Positions 37,366-49,000 of a stretch of 64,000 nt of DNA are shown in pieces. The position numbers and the translations under genes were made by a program. How positions within the stretch are numbered: position 1 is the first letter of the stretch; the number at the start of each line of letters is the position of its first letter. The notes under the pieces are model-generated. The model was not told the origin of the DNA, did no database searches, and saw only the letters and a list, made by a program, of their open reading frames with translations. Origin of the DNA: Orthonyx spaldingii. Taxonomy: Eukaryota; Chordata; Aves; Passeriformes; Orthonychidae. The DNA lies in assembly GCA_013397795.1 (NCBI GenBank), contig VZTJ01005553.1, positions 2,813,208 to 2,877,207 on the forward strand. The letters run 5' to 3'.

Positions 37366-37475
37366 GGGAGGGTGGGGGTGTGAGGGGAGACGTGTGTGTT
37401 TGGGGTGATGAGAGGTGTGTGGGAAATGTGGGTGTACAGGAGGGGTGTGTGTGAGGGAGTAGGGGTGACGGCCTC
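37366..37475 (+). repeat. G/T-rich low-complexity stretch
   Basis: Purine- and GT-biased DNA (GGGAGGGTGGGGGTGTGAGG and similar) immediately after the LTR, with several G-runs able to form quadruplexes. Confidence 0.6.
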
Positions 37476-38044
37476 TCACACAGACATCGCCAAGGGGTGG
37501 GAAGCGGGATGTCCCTGAGGAGTGCAGAATTTCAGGTCTTTCCCACCAGACCCGACGGCTGGGGCTGGGCCAGAGGCCTGTGGGGCTGTTCTGTCACATA
37601 GCAAGTGAGTGTCCTCTGCCGAGATTTAGAGTATTCAGGCACCTGGTTTCAGGTTTTCTTGCAGTGATCAGAGGGGTACAGGTGCTCCTCGTTGCCTGTG
37701 GACTAACTCAGAGCAGCCAGCTCTGTTCCTTCCTCAGACCAAGGGCGTAGTGTGTAACGTGAGTCAGTTGGCATTTACACCATAGCTGCCAGTATTGAGA
37801 TTAACTAAATGTGCATGTGGGGTGGGCACCTCAGAGCGGGGAAGTATGGTTAAAAAGTAGAAGGATGTGGTCCATAAAACATGTGTGGAATGACACTTGT
37901 AGGAGCCAGGATCAGAAGAAAAGCTGTGATTTGTCATGCAGCAGGTAGTAGAGCAATACTTCTCACCTGGCTTTGCATGGGTTCAAGGACAGCCCAGAGA
38001 AGTTCAGAAGACAAGGCTGATGGCAGCTGCTGCTTATGTAGTCA

Positions 38045-38215
38045 GAATCAGAGAATGGTTTGGGTTGAAAGGGACCCTAAAAATCACCTAGTTCCAACCC
38101 CCCTGATGTGGGCAGGTAAACTGTTCACTAGACCAGGTTACTCAGAGCCCCATCCAACCTTACTTTGAACACTTCCAGGGATGGGGGACATCCACAGCTC
38201 CTCTGGAAAACCTGT
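38045..38215 (-). repeat. CR1 LINE 3' fragment
   Basis: Inverted CR1 subfamily: AGAATGGTTTGGGTTGAAAG, then GGACCC...ATCACCTAGTTCCAACC, CACTAGACCAGGTTACTCAG, and CTTTGAACACTTCCAGGGATG followed by CACAGCTCCTCTGG. Confidence 0.9.
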
Positions 38216-38468
38216 GCAAGAGCCAGAAACCACATCTAGTTCAGCCCATGCTTGACATGAACTGGTCACTGGCCTCCAGACCTGCTGCTTCTGGTCATTT
38301 CTGTAAATGAGCTCAATAGATACCAAGTTTGAGATGGTGCTGTGGCTTGTAGATACTCAAGACCAAGAGCTACTCGATCCATTATTTAAATTATTGAGTT
38401 ATCCCAAGGCATACACTTGTGGCATACACTTAGGGTACTCTGGAGGCAGCTGCCTACATGCCTACAGA

Positions 38469-38534
38469 CTGGGGGGGGGATGGTATTTGGCCCATCATGG
38501 GGGTTGGGTTTGGGGGGGGTGGGTTTGGGTTTTT
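38469..38534 (+). repeat. G-rich tract with quadruplex-forming pattern
   Basis: A run of eight G near 38470, then at about 38499-38530 a series of runs of three to eight G separated by T, TT or TTT. The plus strand meets the usual G4 pattern of four G-runs with short loops. Confidence 0.75.
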
Positions 38535-39444
38535 TTTGTTGGAGGCTTAAACAGCAGAAGCTGAAACTCAGCAGCAAAAAACTTCCTTCTTGCCTACGAG
38601 ACAGGCAAAGGAGAGTGGGAGGTCTCTGTATCCCACAGTGCTGACATGAAAGATTTTTCTTTTTGTCAAAAACTGCCAGACGTGCACAAAATGGAAGAGT
38701 GTATCACTAATATTTCTCTGCAGGAAACAGCTAAACACAGGAATAAAAGCCGGGTGGAACATCTAGAACACCGCCCTGTTCCAAAGATTGTTGAAATCAC
38801 CCAAAAGACTTGACAATTTATTCTGAGGGGACATAAGTAATGCTATGGCATTAAATAAGGTTTAAATGACTGCAGAAATCTGTAAGGCTACTAGAAAACT
38901 ATAAAGAGTAATTTGCATGAGCAGCAGTTGTTGTATGGTACTATTGGATTACCTGTTAAGTTGGTGAATTTTGAATGTTTGTGACAGAGACATTGCAAGG
39001 TAGGATTTCTTTCTTGGTGCCTCAGAGGCTCTTACGTGCCCAGCCTCTGTTGAACTTCGAAGAAGAATCAAATACAAAAGGCTAAGGGTTTGAGCTTTTG
39101 GCCATCTTGAAAAATAAACTGATTTTAACAATAAAAAAATGAAAACCTATGATTCAGCAGAGGTTACCACTAAGTAAATCGAGTGCATATTTTGTTTTCC
39201 ACTCTAATCATTCATGTCACAGGTTTGACTGGTTCAGTGATCCATGTTCAGATTTAAGAGTGTAGGGATTTACTTTCATAAAAGTGTAATGACAAAAAGG
39301 CTACAGAACTGTCCTTGGAGGAAAATTTAAGCTGGTGAGGATGGTATAAAGAAACCAGGGGATGGTCCCGTGGAAAGGAACAGAACGCAGTGGTGTGTTA
39401 CCATAGAGGCACCTGTTGAGAGGGGAACAGAAAAGAAACTGCAG
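38535..39444. other. Interval downstream of CCDC89
   Basis: AT-rich DNA between the G-rich tract and the CCDC89 stop. It probably holds the short 3' UTR of CCDC89. Nothing else is recognisable. Confidence 0.45.
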
Positions 39445-40290
39445 TTACGCAACAAAGTGACGGAGCTTGACATTGAGAGCTCTCTCTTTAGTCAGCAAAT
39501 CTCTACTGTGCTTTCTGTAAGCATCGAACCGCAGCAAGAGTTCACTGTACGCCTGCTTGCTGCGTTCTAGCTGTCCTTGGAGCTCTTGAACCTGCAGATC
39601 TTTGTCTATTGCTGCTGCCTTTTTCTTGAGGCACCTTCCTGCTTTCTGCATGGCTTCTTCCACAGTCTCCAGCTTCTCCTCCAACTTCTGAATCTCCCAT
39701 TCCTTATCTTGCAGAGCTTTTTCCCTCTCCACGGCCAGGTTCAGTAACTGCTCTTTCTCTTCATGTGCCCTCTCCAGCTTGGCCTGCAGCTCACTGCCCT
39801 GAGCTCTCGGCTGACTTTCTGCCTGCTCAGCCCTTGCAGCAGCTTGTTGGTGCCTCTCCTGTAGGAGTTGCAGCTGTTTCTTCAGTGAATCCACTTCCTG
39901 GGCATGGGCACCTGCTTGCTGGCTCTGAGCTTCCAGCAGCTGTTTCTTGTGTTCATTTTTGAACTGGATCATCTTTTCATAGTTTTTGACCAGATCCAGG
40001 AAGCACCCCTCCAAATACTGAATACGCTGGGTCTGGGTTTTGATTTTCACAGCATCCTCTGCCCTCAGTTTCTCCAGTTGCACTTTGAGCTGCTCCAGGT
40101 CTCTGCAGTGTTCGTGTGTGTCATCCGCTTTCTTCTTCAGCACAGAGATAAGATGATGATGCTGTTCTAGGTGTGAAAGCAGCAGCTCCTCCTCACTCCT
40201 CTCCTCAGAGCTCTCACAGAGTTCCTCCAGGCCTTTTGTCAGATCTTCCACATCTTTGCCTGCCTCTGGATCACCTGTGGAGTCGGCCAT
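39445..40290 (-). CDS. CCDC89: CCDC89 (BOIP), single-exon coiled-coil protein, 281 aa
   Basis: Almost entirely coiled-coil protein; the mouse orthologue was described as a partner of the bHLH repressor HEY1 and is testis-enriched. From residue 30 it runs in heptads to the end (ERSEEELLLSHLEQHHHLIS through ELLLRFDAYRKHSRDLLTKE), closing with ALNVKLRHFVA, close to the human end ELNGKLRHLSP. I chose ATG 40290-40288 (MADSTGD) for its better context (GGG before, G after) over an in-frame ATG eight codons upstream. The human protein is 374 aa. The difference lies in a shorter N-terminus and an apparent internal loss after about residue 116. Its place between CREBZF and SYTL2, same strand, matches human. 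Confidence 0.9.
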   Translation of the reverse strand: MADSTGDPEAGKDVEDLTKGLEELCESSEERSEEELLLSHLEQHHHLISVLKKKADDTHEHCRDLEQLKVQLEKLRAEDAVKIKTQTQRIQYLEGCFLDLVKNYEKMIQFKNEHKKQLLEAQSQQAGAHAQEVDSLKKQLQLLQERHQQAAARAEQAESQPRAQGSELQAKLERAHEEKEQLLNLAVEREKALQDKEWEIQKLEEKLETVEEAMQKAGRCLKKKAAAIDKDLQVQELQGQLERSKQAYSELLLRFDAYRKHSRDLLTKERALNVKLRHFVA

Positions 40291-43200
40291 CCCTGCTCCT
40301 CTCTCCTGAGTCATGCAAAGACAAGACAAGATTTTATAGTGGCTGCTTCTGTTAGTGACACTCAGCATAATTAAACAGTGCCCAATGGCTGTGTGGCCCA
40401 CACTGCTGCCATAAGCTGGTGGCATTTCTCTGGAAGTCCAGAGAAGCTGAAGTGGGGGTACAGGACCTCCCAAAACCAATGTCAGCCAGCAACCACACAG
40501 GCCTGCCACCCTCCCCCTCCTCTGGTTCAGAGTCAGGCAGACTGAGACTCAAGGGTGCCAGACTCCATGAGCAAAAGCAAAGAATGTGGGCTTAGTATTT
40601 ATGCAAGCCTATTCATTTGCTGATGACTAGCTTTGCTAATTATTCCTTCTCGAGGCACTGCTGTTGTAGCTACAAGAACTACTATTATATTTAGGTAAAA
40701 AGCTTGTAAGTGATCAAGCTGTAAATAATTCCTTATGCAATCCTTTTCCTCTGCCTTTATTTTCTCCTACAGCTCTGTATTGTAACTGCAAATAAAACAC
40801 GGAGGGTTACGTCAAACTTCTAATTGATTTACAAGATTTCTATGATAGTACATTGCTCGTTAAAAATAACTGAATAGCCTTATCCTGTGCTTAGAGATTT
40901 ATGAATCAAATAAAAGATCTATACAATGTTAATAATTAGTGAATACCCTGTGATACAAAGCCTCTGCACTTGGAGAAACAGTTCCTCATCTCAGTTTTCA
41001 CACTGATCTGCTGGATTATTTTAGGTATGTAATTTTTAAAACCTGGTTCTTCATGTAAAAGTAAGGCTAATATGTATATTACATATGCACCAAAATTATT
41101 ATTGGTGCTGAATCACACAGCATGCTACCCAGACATTTGAAAAATTAGCCTACAACTAATTGACAAGTTTTTTATTTGGACACAGGCCTGAAATAGCACA
41201 TGAAACAGCATGTTGATAATGAGGTTTTGTGAATTCCTGAGCTTTGACTGGAGGTAAAGATAGGATGTAGGAAGGAGCCAGCTTAAAGCAAGGATGAAAA
41301 ATAATGTACAGCAAAAATGAATAAACACCTGCGAAGCATAAAGAACTTCAGAGCTGTGTAGTAGCAACTGCAGTACAGACACCAGCTCTGCCTCCACCAT
41401 CCTGCACTCTCTCACTGCTGTTGCTACCTTGGATGCTTTGCAAATAATGGAGGAGAAGGGGAAGGACTGAAAGGTTTAGGCTATCCAGTGGAAATACAAT
41501 GAAGAGCAGGGTTTAAGAAGAGAAAACTATTTTCTTACCAGGTATTTTCTTTCTCCTGTCTGTTTGTTGTCTCTCCTATTGTGAGGTTCTGTTTCCATAG
41601 AGGTAAGACGCTCATTCCAGTCACCCCAGAGCTCATGACCTCATCCAGGCTGGTTGCAGCCAGGCCAGCCCCGCCAGGGTGGCTGAAAGAGCTGGCAGCG
41701 TTTCTTAGCAAACAAACATTGCTGACACTCTGAAAAGCACACAGATTTGGAAGAGGAAAGAGAATTTCCACAAGCTTGAAGAACTCCTCGTTCTTGGCTT
41801 ACGCCCTGCACATGCCAGAGGAGATCAGAATAGCAGGCTCTGACCTCAGAACACACTGAAGGTCCATGGAAAATAAAGACAGACCTTGCCCTGAACAAGT
41901 TGCAACTTTATTCAGCAGCTAATAAAAATCTGGCAGATAGGATAGGGAAGGGAGAAATTAATGCAACTGGAAGAAAAAAGTCAGTGCAGGTTTTGCTGAA
42001 TCCTCTGGAAAAGGATACAAAGGAGAACGAAGAGAGTGCTGTGGGTAACAGACATGAAGCAAATAAGAGAAGCAGGGCACAGTACACATTTCAAAATGGG
42101 TGAAATCAAAGCAATGGGTGTTGCTGCACCAATTCAGGTTTGCAGCCTTACTTGCAGAGACGGGAGGTTTCTGAACACAGAGCACAAGAGGAGAGCTGAG
42201 ACTTTGAAGCCTGGTTTATAGCAAGTGAAAACAGTGTAATTTAGAAGATCTACACACATGTATATATGCGTATACACACATATGTATTAAAAAAAAAATT
42301 ATGGGCTAAAGCAAATATGAACTCGTAACATGAAAGAGAAGAGAGAAAGGAATTGTTGTGTTTCTCCAGACAAGAATGAATATATATAAAATTCTAGGAG
42401 TGTGGCTGCTTTGATTCTTAATACCAGTTCACCTTTATGGCAAAGCATAGCTATTAATTTATCAAACTGCCTTTCAACGAGTAGGTAATTATGCAACTTC
42501 AAAATTTTGGTTATGGATGACTAAAGGCTTTCGCTTTGACTTGAGAGCAAAGTAACAAATTTCTTGAAACTTTTTGTCTTAATCAACTTCCCAACTCTCA
42601 TTTCTCTGTCAGCATATCATCATACTACTGAAGTTAGGAATTCTGTACATGATGGAAGAAAGGGTATTAAAAACTGGTGAGGAACTTCTGTACTTAAGGG
42701 ATCATTTTTGTTACTTGGCTCAGTTTGTTGGCTAACCTAGATGAGTACATAGTACTTCTGTGTCATTAGTTAAACTAGTTAATTACAAGTGCAATGTGCA
42801 AGTAAATCTTGCATTCATGTTCAGGTAGCTTTTCAAAATTTGAGATTTGGTCTATTAGTGGAGTGGTATGCAGAGTCTTGTGAGATACCAAAAAAATTCT
42901 GTGTCAGTTTCTAGGAGGGTTAAAAGAATAGCAAGACACAGAATGTCTTCTACTTGAGCAGAAGACAAGGAGATTGCCACTGTCACAAACCAAACATTGT
43001 ATTTTGATAGCAGTGAATTTTAAGTATTAAAAATGTGTAGAGTATAGAACACAGCAGATTACATGACTCTTGTCTGCAAATCTGGAGCCTTAAGACTCCA
43101 TCCCTACAATTGAACCCAAAGCTGTTTTGACTTAGCAATATTTTTGAGCTTCACAGGAGATACAACTGCAACAAAAACATTAATCCTGTGAAACTGTAGG

Positions 43201-43740
43201 TCATGTTCACAGCAACCTATGTTTGCAGGTGAAAAATTAATTCATATAGGGAGTGAATACAAATACATAAGGTGCCTCTTCTTTTTCAGAATCACCATCC
43301 TTTCAGGAGTGCCTCTTCAAGAATGTAGAATCAAAGCAGCAGCTGTACCATTTTGGTAAAAATACATTGTTCTGAAGTATCACGTGCACATGTTCCCTAG
43401 TCAAAAAGTGTTTTGTATATGTCTGGCAAAGTGGAAGCTGTAGCAGTTACCAATCTCATACAAAACACCTAAAACAGTAAGACATCAAAGACTGGCAAAC
43501 TGCTTTTGACATTTGTAAACTCCACAGACTGCCTGGTTGATGACAGAGAAAGTGGGTTCACTGGCAGGTTGAATCTTTCCTTTTTTTTCCATTCATAATG
43601 TATAATAAATACCAAGTAGCATTTAAATTTCTATGATTAAATCAAGCAATTGCATTGGGTTTCTTTCCCTTCTCCCCTCTGCTCTAACTGAAGTGAAAGA
43701 CTTCACCAGCTTTTAGACTTAGCTGGAGTAAATAAGCGTG
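40291..43740. other. Interval between CCDC89 and SYTL2
   Basis: Contains the CCDC89 promoter and 5' UTR, unplaced, and AT-rich DNA with no repeat or gene I can support. Short open frames on both strands show no family resemblance. Confidence 0.5.
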
Positions 43741-44915
43741 CATTTATTTTCAAAAATGTTTTCTGTCTGCATTTTGTTACATTGCATCCTGAATGGCTAA
43801 CATAAATCATTGGCATTTAATAAACATAGAATTCCTATTTAGTTTTAATAGGCTGCTTTTATTTAAAAACAAACAAACAAAAGAAATATATTTTGTATTT
43901 TATATATTTATCTACTAGTAGCATGCATTTCTACGAGTTACAAACTCCAGTCTTATTTCCTATGCCTCAAAACTAAGCCAAGCCCACCAAAGTCCCACCA
44001 GTCTCCTAACGGTGGCGCTGAAGCACAGGTAAGGTCACTTCTTGCAAAAAACCAAGCTAATGGATACAGGTACAAACAAGTGCACTTCAAAGAATAAATA
44101 CCCAACATACTTGTCATCACTAAAATTGGCACATTTAGATCCTTTCGAGTAGCACTGGAATAAAAAAAAAGTTTCACCTTTACATCATCAGCATTTAAGA
44201 CTAAGTATTGTATGCTAGCAAGGTGATTAACACATATATAAAGCAAACTTTTTATAACCCTGATTTTTTATGGTACATTGGAACTAAGTCCTCTGCACCT
44301 TGTAGAATAGGACATCAACAGTACCACTTCACATCACACTTCTTTCATTAGGGAAGTAACTTTCATGTCCTAGAAATGTACAATTACAACTAGAGGAACT
44401 TCCAAAAACCTTAATTCTTCATGCCCATATTCCATGCTGGTGAGATCTAACATGGCATAATAAGGATACAAACCCATACTAATGAGCTTTAACACTAATA
44501 TTGCTGTCTTATCAGTAAGACTTGATGAACAATCCTAGCAATGGGTAGAAAGATTTGACTTGCTCTTATCTTTCTGCTGGTTATTTGGATCATTTAAAGG
44601 ATCAGCAATGCTTCAGTAAGACAACACAGGCATCCAGGTATCACAGCTACCTCTAACACTGAGTTCTGTAAGCACCTTCTTTCTTGAAGTTGTTTTCAGT
44701 GAATAAGAAATTTAAAAATCCCTTAAATTTACATAATGATCTGCAAGCAGCTGTTTAATTTGAAATACAAAGTGACATTTGACAGCACAAAACCAGAACA
44801 GTAACAGAGCAGATGTTGTCAACAAAGCTACTGTGTTCCTCTTCCAAGTTCCACCCCCATGCTTTCAATTTCATTCCCAGGGTTTCTTTTTGACACTAGC
44901 AATTAAAAGTCCACT
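43740..44915 (-). other. SYTL2: Probable SYTL2 3' UTR
   Basis: Sequence downstream of the SYTL2 stop. An AATAAA overlaps the stop codon (44915-44920 region) and more lie in minus orientation around 43740-43860. I expect the real end at one of the distal signals, but this is inference. Confidence 0.4.
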
Positions 44916-45061
44916 TTATTTTGTCAATTTTGCAACCATAAGCATCCTGAGAGGTAGCGTATCTTCTATCCAGGTGTTTGGAGAGTTCATCATCTTTTCC
45001 CAAAGGGCAGTTTCATCTGAAGTGGAATCCATCCAATCTACTGTAGTTCCATAGCTTTTGC
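44916..45061 (-). CDS. SYTL2: SYTL2 last coding exon
   Basis: Encodes KSYGTTVDWMDSTSDETALW, then MMNSPNTWIEDTLPLRMLMV and AKLTK with TAA at 44918-44916. Human ends in the same motif (LLIAKISK). Confidence 0.95.
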
Positions 45062-46015
45062 CTAGAAAAATGTCAGTTTTAAGAGAAAAATTACTTAATA
45101 TGCTGCAGAGTTAAGCACAGACAATCAAATTTGCCTGCTCTAAAATGGCTACACCTCCTCAGGTAGCTGACCTAGTGCTTTGGAGATCCAGTTCTACATT
45201 TTTACTCTTGAGCAATGCTGTCAAAATCAATTAGCAACAGTTTAACACAAATTTTGTCATCTCTCTCCAGACTTTTTCCTTTTTATCCTAGGTCTTTTTG
45301 TCACAATCCCAAAGGGAAAGATGTCAATTGCCCATACATCTGAGAAGGTTTAACAATAAAACAGGGTACTGATTTTGTACTGAAATGCAACTTTGGGTAC
45401 TCTAAAATTTAAATTGAGACTTACTATTCTAATTTGTAATTTAGGTTATTCTAGTGAACCATGCACGAAATTAATTTTTTGAAAAGTAGTTTGTACATTG
45501 TATTTCTTGAGAAGACTCTACGTACTTCCTACCCTCAGAGGAGAGAGCAGAATGAAAGGGACAAATAGAAGAATTGTATGTTTTACCTGTTAGTATATCT
45601 GCACATCGTATATTGCCCTTATGCTAAAAACATGTTTGCATTTATAATGTCCCCTATTTAATGTCTCCAAATCTTATCCTGCATTCCTGATCTATCTTTT
45701 TATTTCCACCCTCTGCTGTCTTTACACTATTTTTTTGCATGAGTAAGTTTGCAAGACATTATCAGATTTCAGGTGCAGGAATACCACATTCTTGTACTTG
45801 AAATAGTTATGGCCAGACAAAGGTTTATTTCTAGTATTTCTCCTTGTCAGTCATCCTAACTCTTCTAACACTACTGTTATTTACCTTTCAGGATCTGTTC
45901 TGAAGAATAGGCATGTTACTGAATGAAACTCTTTAGTAAATAGAAAAGAAAGACTTAAAGAGAAGAGAAGAAATGGAAAAGGGAAGGGAAAAAAAAAGAA
46001 AAAAAATGAAAAAAG

Positions 46016-46046
<31 letters not shown>

Positions 46047-49000
46047 CTACTTTGTAAATTAAGTATTAATGTGGTAATTGTCCAGTACCTGTTCCAAGGC
46101 CTATCCGGAGGCCTCCCAGAAAGTGGTTTGCCAGTTTGTTGTGATCCCAGACTGTGAGTTCTATGCAGGCTTCTTTTAAATCTTCTGGCCTAAAGCCATC
46201 ATAGACCATGGTGTGGTTGAATACTGGGTTTGTAGTTTTTGCAACTGTCCGTGTTTTCTGGCGACTTTTTCTGCTGGTGTCTGGAAGAATGGTACTTCAG
46301 AGAGAAAAAGCACTGTCAGTTTGCACTTGCACAGCACAGCCTGCATTAAACATACTGAAAAGGCAAAAGCTGCTGATTAACACTGTGTTTTTTATGTTAA
46401 AATATGACTGAAGATAAGGTGCTTTGCAGAGATGGAGTGAAGGGTCATATTCCCAGTCCCTTACAGGAAATATTGGCAGCACATATCCACCCTTTTGCTT
46501 CAGAGGATGGAAGGGCAAGTCAGGTGGGGAAGAGGCACAAGTGAGTTTATTTGCTGTGTTATCACTGGTGACACTGAAACATTTTCTTGCTGCCAGAGAT
46601 TTCCCCAACTATCTTGTTATTCTTGTCTCCACATTTTTATTCTGTATATGGAAAGCAAGGGGGAAGAAATACAACTACGTATTCACACTGTCCAACTGTT
46701 TCACACTTCTGTCTCCTCCCAAAATTTGCTGAGCTAAACCATTTTCTTGCACAAACATGTTTTGCTTAAATGTGAATAAAAGCCAGAACAGTTTGACTAG
46801 TCTTTCCACCAAGTGACTGGGAGACACAACCAAGGTGTAGTAATGAGACAGGAAGCTCTCCCAGTAAGTTTTACTTGGTGGTACATACTTAGCACTTGGA
46901 AGTTGTAAACTATGCAGGACAATTTGCACTACACTAAAGGAGAATCAGAAAGCAATTCAGTGGTTTTTTAATATGAATGTAGAAAAAGAAGATACAATTA
47001 GAAAGCACAATTGTAGCATTATTAGGCCACCATGTTTGATGACTTCAACCACAATTCTTACCACTTAATAAAAGAGTTGAGCCTATTGCCTCTCAGAAGA
47101 GGGAGGTTATGGCATTCCTTCACCCAGATGTGGACCTCACCAGTAGATACAGTCTTCTTTCCTGTAAATATAAAGTAAAACATCTGCTTAAGCAGATGCC
47201 TTTTAAAGGTATTTTCTCCAATGCAGCAGTTCTTGTCCATTTGTAGAGGTGATATTCAGCCTAGACTTGTTATCTCACATCTTAATTCAACATTGCTCTC
47301 TGTGCTCTGGAAGCTGAAATCTTCATCCCATCAAAGTACTGCAAGATCCCATCATGTCTGCATTCCTACAAAGACTTTTTCTTCTGTTACAACTAAGCAA
47401 ACACATGCTACTGGTCTTCTCTTCCTGAAACTCCTAGATAAACAGATCACCTTGTCATCAGCCTATGTGATGTTAGCATTTATTGTTGCTTGTACTTTCA
47501 AATAAGCTCCTTTATTCTCTTAATATATTTGATTCTTACTCTGACTGTCTGGATTAAAGACCTGACCTGGCTTCACTCGCAGATTGGTCCATTATCTGTT
47601 GCCAGACAAGATTAAACTGAACTGATCAGACTGCTATAAATTTCTGCATTCTAAATACTTGCTGCTACTTCCTACACCTAGTATTGCTTGAAATTCAGTG
47701 GGTTGTCATTGTTTATTTAGCACATCACAGCACCTGCCTAATGATTTATAATCTCTAAAATTATAGAGAAAACAGAATTTTGTTACACATATGGATTGCA
47801 TTACAAATCTTAGATTATAACAATGAGGTAATTTCTTTATCAGTAACAATAAAAACAACCAAACATCTCAAAATGGTTCTTAGCTGTATTCACAACCAGG
47901 GTGACTTAATCCTTTAGGAAGAAAATAGAAAATCTACTTTAATTTTAAAAAACTCCTCATTTAACGTTTGACATTCACTTCAGACAGCTTCTTTTAACAT
48001 AAAAGAACAAAACCCCCTTAAGCTTGATGAACCCAAGCAAAGCACCATGCTTACCTCCAATGGGATGTGGGACATACTGGAGGGCTACTTTCATCTCCCC
48101 TCTGTTTTCTAGATTAAGAGTTATTGTTGAAGTCTGAAATGAGAAAAAAATTAAACCAAACATCTGATATTAAAGTGGTGTTGCACTTGCTCCATATTCT
48201 CAGAAGGTTTACTCCATATTTGGTTAACAAGTGCCTTCAGATTTCTGTTGCAGCAATATGAGAATAATAATGAGAAATACCTTGAAATTCCTACTCCTTA
48301 GACTGTGAGAAAGTTTTTCCTACTGTCATAGCTAACTAGGCTAAAAGACATCTCAGAACTGTATTTTCCACTAACCAGTGTATGAGTATTTATGATTTTA
48401 ATCAGCACAAAACACACAGAACATACAAGACCAAGCCTAAATAATGACTTGGTTTTGCAGTTACACAGCAGAAAATGCAAAACAGCCAACCTACCCTTGG
48501 CTTGAGAGGAAACCAGTTAATCTGCTTGTTGGATGGATCGATCCAGTCCCAAGTTCCTAAGTCCAACTCCACTTCACCAAGGAAGCTATTCCTCCCAAAG
48601 GTATCATTGTGCCAGACAGAGATATTGAGACTTTGATCCTTTAGGAGATCCTTCTCAATTTTATACTGGCAAGAAGAAGTAAGAAAAAAAAAAAAATTAA
48701 AACAAGCTGAATTTTTACCCATGCTGTGTCTGAAAGTGATATGGTTAGAAAAAAAGTGTCTGGGTTTATACATCCATAACTGTCTACTTCTGCATTTCAG
48801 CAAGCAAACAAACCACAATAAAACCCAACTGTTTACTTTTTATTTCTATCATCTTAAGCTTGTACATGGCTTGTGTTTGTTTACAAGGAGTATAAAACAA
48901 CCAGTGATCTCCATCCAGAGATCACTGCTGAGTTAACCTGTCACTGAAGGACACAGGGCAATCCTCTCATGCTAAGTTCTCATCTGAGTGCAATCTACAC

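Noticed and set aside
40291..40509. N-terminal extension of CCDC89 (MAGLCGCW...)
   Set aside because: The extension has no counterpart in the family and a different composition. The MADSTGD start has better context and fits the family length.
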